A DNA stretch of 10,593 bases from JAGDMS01 sp050015455. Its GTDB lineage: Bacteria > Desulfobacterota > Binatia > HRBIN30. The notes under the pieces are model-generated. The model was given only the letters and a program-made list of their open reading frames with translations. It was not told the DNA's origin and ran no database searches. Below are positions 7,032-10,593 of this stretch, piece after piece. Positions within the stretch are counted from its first letter, which is position 1, and every line of letters starts with the position of its first letter. The stretch lies in contig JBEKBJ010000155.1 in NCBI GenBank assembly GCA_050015455.1, forward strand, positions 1 to 10,593. The letters are read 5' to 3'. The position numbers and the translations under genes were made by a program.

Positions 7032-7837
7032 TCGTGGCTGGCTGTGACGTCGGATCCCTCACCGCGAAGGCGGTGCTCATGAACGAGGGGACGATCATCG
7101 GCTCGGGGATCACGCGCACCGGGCCGGTGCCCGAGGCATCCGCCAATGCGGCGATGCAGCTCGCCCTCGACCAGGCGGGCGTGACGCTTGACGCCGTCGC
7201 GCATTGCGTCGGGACGGGCTACGGTCGGCGTAAGATCACGTTCGGTGACACGGTCGAGTCCGAAATCGCCTGCCATGCGCGCGGCGCCGTGTGGCAGGTC
7301 GCCTCGGTACGGACGGTCATCGACATCGGCGGGCAAGACGCGAAAGCGATCAGGCTCGATGAGCGTGGAAACGTCGTGCAATATCAGTATAACGACAAGT
7401 GCGCCGCCGGGACCGGGCGCTTTCTCGAGGTGATCGCCGACGCCCTGGGGATCGAACTGGATGCGCTGGGACCCTTGTCCGAGCGGGGGACGGAACACCT
7501 GACGCTCTCGAACCAGTGTGTCGTGTTCGCCGAAACGGAAATCCTGTCGCTGGTCAATGAGGGCAAGGAAACGGCGGACATTGTGCGCGCGATGCATCAG
7601 GCGGTGGCCCGCCGGGTGGTGGCCATGGCACGCAGTATCGGTGTGGCCGGCGACGTCGCCATGACCGGCGGGGTCGCGAAGAACTCCGGCATGTTCGAGG
7701 CCCTGCGCGAGGCGTTGGGGATGCCCCTGGTGCAGGTTCCGCAGCCGCAGCTCAACGGGGCCATCGGTGCCGCGCTGGTCGCGGCGGATGCAGCCGGCCG
7801 CAGCGCCGGGGAGTCCGTGGCGGCGGCGCATGCCTGA
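7028..7837 (+). CDS. BcrA/BadF/HgdC-type ATPase (activase), second of two
   Basis: This 269-aa paralogue of the preceding gene has the same motifs at the same positions: GCDVGSLTAKA, GTGYGRRK, VIDIGGQDAK, NDKCAAGTGRFLE (C125), NQCVVFAETEILSLV (C164) and MTGGVAKNSG. The first 20 residues differ from the upstream ATPase at only four positions, so the pair arose by tandem duplication or is under tight shared constraint. By position it corresponds to the fourth bzd gene. It begins in an ATGA overlap with GGAGGG (7017-7022) 5 bases ahead. The last 20 or so residues are an Ala-rich extension whose DNA overlaps the next gene. It presumably forms a heterodimer with the upstream ATPase around one shared [4Fe-4S] cluster. 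Confidence 0.9.
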   Translation: MIVAGCDVGSLTAKAVLMNEGTIIGSGITRTGPVPEASANAAMQLALDQAGVTLDAVAHCVGTGYGRRKITFGDTVESEIACHARGAVWQVASVRTVIDIGGQDAKAIRLDERGNVVQYQYNDKCAAGTGRFLEVIADALGIELDALGPLSERGTEHLTLSNQCVVFAETEILSLVNEGKETADIVRAMHQAVARRVVAMARSIGVAGDVAMTGGVAKNSGMFEALREALGMPLVQVPQPQLNGAIGAALVAADAAGRSAGESVAAAHA

Positions 7838-8588
7838 CGCGGTCCCGGCCACGCAGCTCTTCAACGAGCGCATTCGGGAGCTGCGCGCCTACGTCGACGC
7901 GGTACGCGCGCGCAACGTTGTCCGGGTGGTGCGGTCCGCGGAGGTGCCCGCCTGGCCGCCGGGCAAGAAGGGCAATGTCGTCCTGCAGGCCGACACCGCC
8001 GTCGAACTGGGAAGTCCGCAAGACGAGTCGGTCGCCTTTCACGTGTGGACCGCGGACCTCGGCCTGGTTCGCGACGGATGCATCACGCTCGCTGGGCCCG
8101 ACATCGGTGAGAGCGTGGGCCGGCATCTGCCGTTCGGCAAGGCCGTGCTTCTGGGAGTGGAGGATGTCTGCGAGGAGAACTGCATCGAGCGGTACCGGGA
8201 GCTGGGGTTGAGGCGTTACGACCTGAATCTCGCGGGCTACATGCTGCGCGCCCCGTCCCAAGTCGGGCGAGAATGGAGCCGGGTCAGCCGCCAGGCGGTC
8301 GACGGCGGGGTCACGCTGGCGACGCTGGGCGGCGCGCTCATCCGCCTGTACAAAAGCCTGCCCTACGTCACGTCCGCCGAGGTGCTCCTCGTGACCTCCT
8401 CACCCGCCGACGTGCGCGAGCTGGGCATCATTGCGGAGCGAGCGTCGCGGCAGATCGCCGCGTTGAACAAGATGACGACCGAGCTGGTGCGCGAGTGCGA
8501 AGCCTGTGACTACAACGATGTCTGCAGCCAGGTGGACGACTTCCGCGTGAGCCGCCGTGCACTGCAGGAAGGGGAACGTCGCGTGTGA
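7830..8588 (+). CDS. Stand-alone acetyl-CoA synthase (CdhC/AcsB) middle-domain-like protein
   Basis: This 252-aa protein resembles part of the CO dehydrogenase/acetyl-CoA synthase beta subunit family (CdhC/AcsB), judged by eye. The recognisable run is ITLAGPDIGE (85-94), LPFGKAVLLGV, ERYRELGLRRY, YMLRAPSQVGREWSRVSRQA (137-156), ATLGGALIRLYKSLP and EVLLVTSSPADV, which tracks the order in AcsB (GADIGE-type, WVRISKEA, KHLGQLLY, VTIYTD). Near the C-terminus, C223-x2-C226-x5-C232 (CEACDYNDVC) sits where AcsB begins its A-cluster ligands (CxxC-x8-C), but the chain ends 20 residues later and lacks the CGC nickel site. A complete synthase is therefore excluded. It may hold a simple [4Fe-4S] cluster. 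ATG 7830 overlaps the previous stop by 8 bases; earlier in-frame ATGs (7767, 7788) would overlap more. Role unknown; electron-transfer or assembly partner of the reductase is inference. Confidence 0.68.
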   Translation: MPDAVPATQLFNERIRELRAYVDAVRARNVVRVVRSAEVPAWPPGKKGNVVLQADTAVELGSPQDESVAFHVWTADLGLVRDGCITLAGPDIGESVGRHLPFGKAVLLGVEDVCEENCIERYRELGLRRYDLNLAGYMLRAPSQVGREWSRVSRQAVDGGVTLATLGGALIRLYKSLPYVTSAEVLLVTSSPADVRELGIIAERASRQIAALNKMTTELVRECEACDYNDVCSQVDDFRVSRRALQEGERRV

Positions 8589-8641
8589 CGTTACCAGAGT
8601 AGGGAGTCCTGAGGCGGGCGGGCCAAGTCGGAGGGCAGATA

Positions 8642-8659
8642 ATGAAAGACGATAGATAA
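8642..8659 (+). CDS. Five-codon minicistron MKDDR coupled to the ferredoxin gene
   Basis: ATG AAA GAC GAT AGA TAA is preceded by a near-ideal GGAGGG (8630-8635) with a 6-base spacer. Its TAA shares an A with the ATG of the 385-aa gene (TAATG, 8657-8661). The large gene itself has no Shine-Dalgarno at the right distance. This is the layout of a leader minicistron that feeds ribosomes to a downstream gene by termination-reinitiation. It may also be chance, since the GGAGGG could simply serve the large gene at a long 23-base spacing. Confidence 0.4.
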   Translation: MKDDR

Positions 8660-9816
8660 TGAGTGAGTCGGCATATCTCAAGATTGCGGAGAACGTCGAT
8701 GCAGGTCCAATGACCGCGCCCAAGGCGAACGGCGACTTTTCACCAGCGTTCATCCGGTTTCTCAAACTGCTTTACACCCCCGGCGAAGCCGAGATCGTTC
8801 AGTACCTCAAGATGCCCGTAGCAACCGCAACAAGCTTGGCGGAAGTAGCCGAGTCCATGCTGAGCGCGGACGACATCGCGCGCGCCGCAGGCAAAGGCTC
8901 TACGGAAGTGACGGATGTGCTCGACGCCCTGGCGCGCAAGGGGAGCGTGATAGGGTTCGGCGGGAATTACGGGCTGCCGCTGATGCACATTCTGGTGAAT
9001 CAGCTTCAGTTCACGAAGGAGATCGGACCGGATGATGTCGAGGCCGGCCAGCTGTATCAACAGTTTTTCATCAAGGACGGCTTCTACAAGTACTACGAGA
9101 ACTCGGAGAAGGGCACCCGGGTCGTGCGCGTGATTCCGGTGCAGCGTACGGTCAGACCCGGCCAGCAGATCCTCGAGACCGAGGAGGCGCACAAGATCAT
9201 CGACGCGGTCAGCAACCTCTCCCTGGTTCCCTGTCCCTGCCGCACCAGAACCAAAAAGCTCGGCATCCGGGAATGCAAGAACGATACGCCGGTCGGCTTC
9301 TGCATCATGATGGAGACCTCGGCGCTGTACTTCCAGAGCATCGGGGTCGGGAGAAAAGTGACGGTCGAGGAGGCCAAGAAGTACTTCGACGAGATGCAGG
9401 ACCTGGGGTTGGTGGGCACCACCGAGAATTTCGAAGAGGCCGGGCACACCGTGATCTGTCTGTGCTGCCAGTGTTGCTGCTCGCAGTTGCGCGGCCGCAC
9501 GCGCTGGGACAATCCGCAGGCGGTAGCGCCATCGAACTTCGTCGCCGAGTCGACCGACGAGTGCATCATGTGCGGCCACTGTGTGGACCGCTGCTTCTTC
9601 GGCGCCATTGCCCTCGACGAAGATCAGGAGAAGTCTGTCGTCGACGCGGAAAAGTGCATGGGCTGCGGTGTGTGTACGATCACGTGCGAGCAGGAAGCGC
9701 TGCGGCTGAAGCGGGTCGAACGGGAGAAGCCCTTCCCTTCCGCGAGCAAGCTGCTCGGGACGATCGCCGCCGAGAACCAGGAAGGCCGCAAGCGAATGAG
9801 GGCAACTATATCATAG
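8659..9816 (+). CDS. 4Fe-4S ferredoxin-like protein with N-terminal winged helix
   Basis: This 385-aa cytoplasmic Fe-S protein probably carries electrons to the ATPases of the reductase. Residues 36-105 form a winged-helix-like domain (FLKLLYTPGEAEIVQYL; SADDIARAAGKGSTEVTDVLDALARKGSV). A central cysteine module has PCPCR (C192, C194), C206 and C215. A dense CLCCQCCC motif follows at 267-274. The C-terminus is a two-cluster ferredoxin domain: C302-x2-C305-x2-C308-x3-C312 and C333-x2-C336-x2-C339-x3-C343, each a complete ligand set, so two [4Fe-4S] clusters are expected there. The family (CICR-type motif, then CNCC-type motif, then ferredoxin) is common in anaerobic Deltaproteobacteria but poorly studied. 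It lies 70 bases after the ACS-like gene, plausibly in the same transcript, with translation possibly coupled to MKDDR. Whether the helix-turn-helix-like domain binds DNA is unknown. Confidence 0.85.
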   Translation: MSESAYLKIAENVDAGPMTAPKANGDFSPAFIRFLKLLYTPGEAEIVQYLKMPVATATSLAEVAESMLSADDIARAAGKGSTEVTDVLDALARKGSVIGFGGNYGLPLMHILVNQLQFTKEIGPDDVEAGQLYQQFFIKDGFYKYYENSEKGTRVVRVIPVQRTVRPGQQILETEEAHKIIDAVSNLSLVPCPCRTRTKKLGIRECKNDTPVGFCIMMETSALYFQSIGVGRKVTVEEAKKYFDEMQDLGLVGTTENFEEAGHTVICLCCQCCCSQLRGRTRWDNPQAVAPSNFVAESTDECIMCGHCVDRCFFGAIALDEDQEKSVVDAEKCMGCGVCTITCEQEALRLKRVEREKPFPSASKLLGTIAAENQEGRKRMRATIS

Positions 9817-9851
9817 GTCCGGGATCTGGTACCGTAGGCCCAGGCGTGGAG

Positions 9852-10088
9852 ATGGAAACTGCGGTGGCAGACCTTCTGGATCGACTCACCATCAATCCCG
9901 ACCAGTGCGGTGGCCGACCGTGTATCCGCGGGATGCGAATCCGTGTCATCGACGTGCTCGGGCTCTTGGCGGCCGGCCAGAGCCGGGAGGAAATCCTCCG
10001 CGACTATCCGTACCTCGAACCGGATGACATCGATGCTTGTGTGACCTACGCTGCTCGACGCCTGGACCACCCAACCCTCGCTGCCTAG
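9852..10088 (+). CDS. DUF433 domain antitoxin-like protein
   Basis: This 78-aa protein has the DUF433 signature almost throughout: LTINPDQCGGRPCIRGMRIRVIDVLGLLAAGQSREEILRDYPYLEPDDIDACVTYAARR. DUF433 proteins are small helix-turn-helix proteins usually paired with a PIN-like DUF5615 toxin and thought to act as its antitoxin. ATG 9852 gives a normal N-terminus; GTG 9846 is an alternative, and neither has a well-spaced ribosome site. No DUF5615-like frame is present in the 460 bases downstream, so it appears to be an orphan here. It begins 35 bases after the ferredoxin gene. Confidence 0.78.
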   Translation: METAVADLLDRLTINPDQCGGRPCIRGMRIRVIDVLGLLAAGQSREEILRDYPYLEPDDIDACVTYAARRLDHPTLAA

Positions 10089-10149
10089 ATGCCCCAAGCA
10101 CCGGCGGGTGTGCGACAGATTTGTAGGTCTTGTAGTTCGAGTCTACCCA

Positions 10150-10175
10150 CTCACCCTGAGGCCCTCGAAGGTGAG
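10150..10175 (+). repeat. Minimal REP-like unit C
   Basis: It contains CTCACCCTGAG and CCTCGAAGG, the two conserved arms of the units around the TetR gene, with almost no centre. Its ends are themselves complementary: CTCACC (10150-10155) and GGTGAG (10170-10175). Confidence 0.55.
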
Positions 10176-10320
10176 CGCCGCGGTTTCATCGCTGCGGCCT
10201 GGCTGCGTCTATGGTCGGCGCATCAACCTGTATCTGCGCGACCGTGCCGTTACGCGGAAGAGGTTGGCTGTTCAGTGGAAGCCGGCAGCATGAGCTACAC
10301 CGAAGGTGTTGTATATATCA

Positions 10321-10416
10321 TAGCCTGGGGTTGCCTTCTTTTGGCTACCCTAGGCTGCCAGCGCGGCCCACATCAGCCCTGGGTAGCCGCTGAAGAGACG
10401 CGGCAACCCGGGGCTA
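10321..10416. repeat. Nested imperfect inverted repeat, about 95 bases
   Basis: The outer arms are TAGCCTGGGGTTGCC (10321-10335) and GGCAACCCGGGGCTA (10402-10416), 13 of 15 paired. The inner arms are GGCTACCCTAGGC (10343-10355) and GCCCTGGGTAGCC (10376-10388), 11 of 13 paired. Both arm pairs share one centre, so the whole stretch can fold as a single long hairpin with an internal bulge. It could be a small palindromic mobile element or a structured RNA; a terminator is unlikely as no T-run follows. Confidence 0.55.
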
Positions 10417-10484
10417 TGTTGCGCAACGCCTTCGGCGTAGGGCTGTGTCCAGCAACGCGGGCACCCCCGCCTACCGCGTGCCGG

Positions 10485-10527
10485 TTCCGGAAATTCTGAC
10501 CGGAAGAATTCCGGAAATTCTGTCCGG
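10485..10527. repeat. 19-bp direct repeat, 24-bp period
   Basis: TTCCGGAAATTCTGACCGG (10485-10503) recurs as TTCCGGAAATTCTGTCCGG (10509-10527) with one mismatch. Each copy contains the palindrome TTCCGGAA. It lies just upstream of a putative gene start at 10548, so it may be a pair of protein-binding sites at a promoter or at the end of a transposable element. Confidence 0.6.
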
Positions 10528-10545
10528 TCTTCGAAAGGAGACCGG
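10524..10545 (+). promoter_or_regulatory. Perfect dyad overlapping the Shine-Dalgarno of the terminal gene
   Basis: CCGGTCT (10524-10530) and AGACCGG (10539-10545) pair perfectly across 8 bases (TCGAAAGG). The AGGAG (10536-10540) that would serve ATG 10548 lies in the loop and right arm, so folding would partly hide it. The dyad could equally be a DNA operator. Confidence 0.4.
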
Positions 10546-10547
10546 AG

Positions 10548-10593
10548 ATGAGAGCAGAGAAGGAGGAGGCGTTTGAAAACGTCGGTGCACGGC
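10548..10593 (+). CDS. Start of an unidentified gene, 3' end beyond window
   Basis: Only 15 codons are visible (MRAEKEEAFENVGAR), starting 7 bases after AGGAG (10536-10540). The peptide is too short to assign. The repeats just upstream would fit a mobile-element gene, but that is a guess. Confidence 0.4.
   Translation, partial: MRAEKEEAFENVGAR

Larger units (their letters stand above)
10089..10547. other. Gene-free stretch with several repeats
   Basis: No credible gene is seen on either strand. The 136-codon open frame starting at 10089 has no ribosome site, no recognisable family and runs through three repeat structures. The region holds a REP-like unit (10150-10175), a nested inverted repeat (10321-10416), a short hairpin ACGCC-TTC-GGCGT (10426-10438) and a direct repeat with a dyad (10485-10545). 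Confidence 0.6.

Noticed and set aside
6149..7873. 574-codon open frame on the - strand opposite the two ATPase genes
   Set aside because: It is a mirror of GC-rich third-position codon use in two clearly conserved + strand genes; its translation is low-complexity, rich in Arg, His and Ser, with no family motif.
7830..8588. A complete acetyl-CoA synthase or CO dehydrogenase activity
   Set aside because: The chain is a third of AcsB length, lacks the nickel-binding CGC and other domains, and no CODH catalytic subunit or corrinoid protein is in the window.
10113..10160. tRNA 3'-end-like segment (GTAG-TTCGAGT-CTAC resembles a T-arm)
   Set aside because: No matching acceptor, D-arm or anticodon arm is found in the preceding 75 bases and no CCA follows; the match is limited to a 4-bp stem.
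9807..10323. TATATCATAG present at 9807-9816 and 10314-10323, considered as flanking target-site or att repeats
   Set aside because: Only 10 bases match, the first copy is the end of a coding frame, and the DNA between holds no integrase or transposase.
10089..10499. 136-codon + frame after the DUF433 gene
   Set aside because: No ribosome site, no family resemblance, and it crosses unit C and the nested inverted repeat.
1..10593. CRISPR array or rRNA genes
   Set aside because: No regularly spaced direct repeats of CRISPR type and no rRNA-like conserved segments were seen; the only direct repeat has two copies.

Overview
The window is GC-rich, densely packed bacterial DNA, with every supported gene on the + strand. 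It most resembles an uncultured, at least partly anaerobic, Deltaproteobacteria-like lineage. That placement is inference: it rests on the oxygen-sensitive Fe-S enzyme types, a ferredoxin family I associate with such genomes, and dispersed palindromic repeats. No marker gene is present, so the taxon is not established.

Layout. (1) 1-1178: the 3' part of an IS110/IS1111-type transposase gene and a long non-coding right end that contains strong hairpins. (2) 1179-2087: a TetR-family regulator gene bracketed by two head-to-head pairs of REP-like palindromic repeats. The IS end appears to lie inside one repeat, and the downstream pair has been read through into an artificial C-terminal tail of the regulator. 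(3) 2202-8588: six genes that overlap by 4-8 bases. They encode an unknown 494-aa helical protein, two large subunits of the 2-hydroxyacyl-CoA dehydratase/benzoyl-CoA reductase (BCR) family, two HgdC/BcrA-type ASKHA ATPases, and a small protein resembling the middle of acetyl-CoA synthase (CdhC/AcsB). (4) 8642-9816: a five-codon minicistron coupled to a winged-helix/multi-[4Fe-4S] ferredoxin-like protein. (5) 9852-10088: an orphan DUF433 antitoxin-like gene. (6) 10089-10593: non-coding DNA with another REP-like unit, a nested inverted repeat, a 24-bp-period direct repeat and the first codons of a gene cut by the window edge.

How it may work. The subunit order (C-like, B-like, ATPase, ATPase) matches Azoarcus-type class I BCR (bzdN-O-P-Q). 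In that family the ATPase component uses ATP to push a very low-potential electron from ferredoxin into the catalytic heterodimer, which reduces an acyl-CoA thioester. The ferredoxin-like gene downstream is a natural candidate electron donor. No ring-opening, CoA-ligase or beta-oxidation gene is visible, so the substrate is unknown.

The most unusual point is the stand-alone acetyl-CoA-synthase-like protein embedded in a BCR-like operon. It keeps a CxxC-x5-C motif where acetyl-CoA synthase starts its A-cluster ligands, but it ends before the nickel-binding part. Together with the unknown 494-aa protein this may define an undescribed variant of ATP-driven acyl-CoA reduction.
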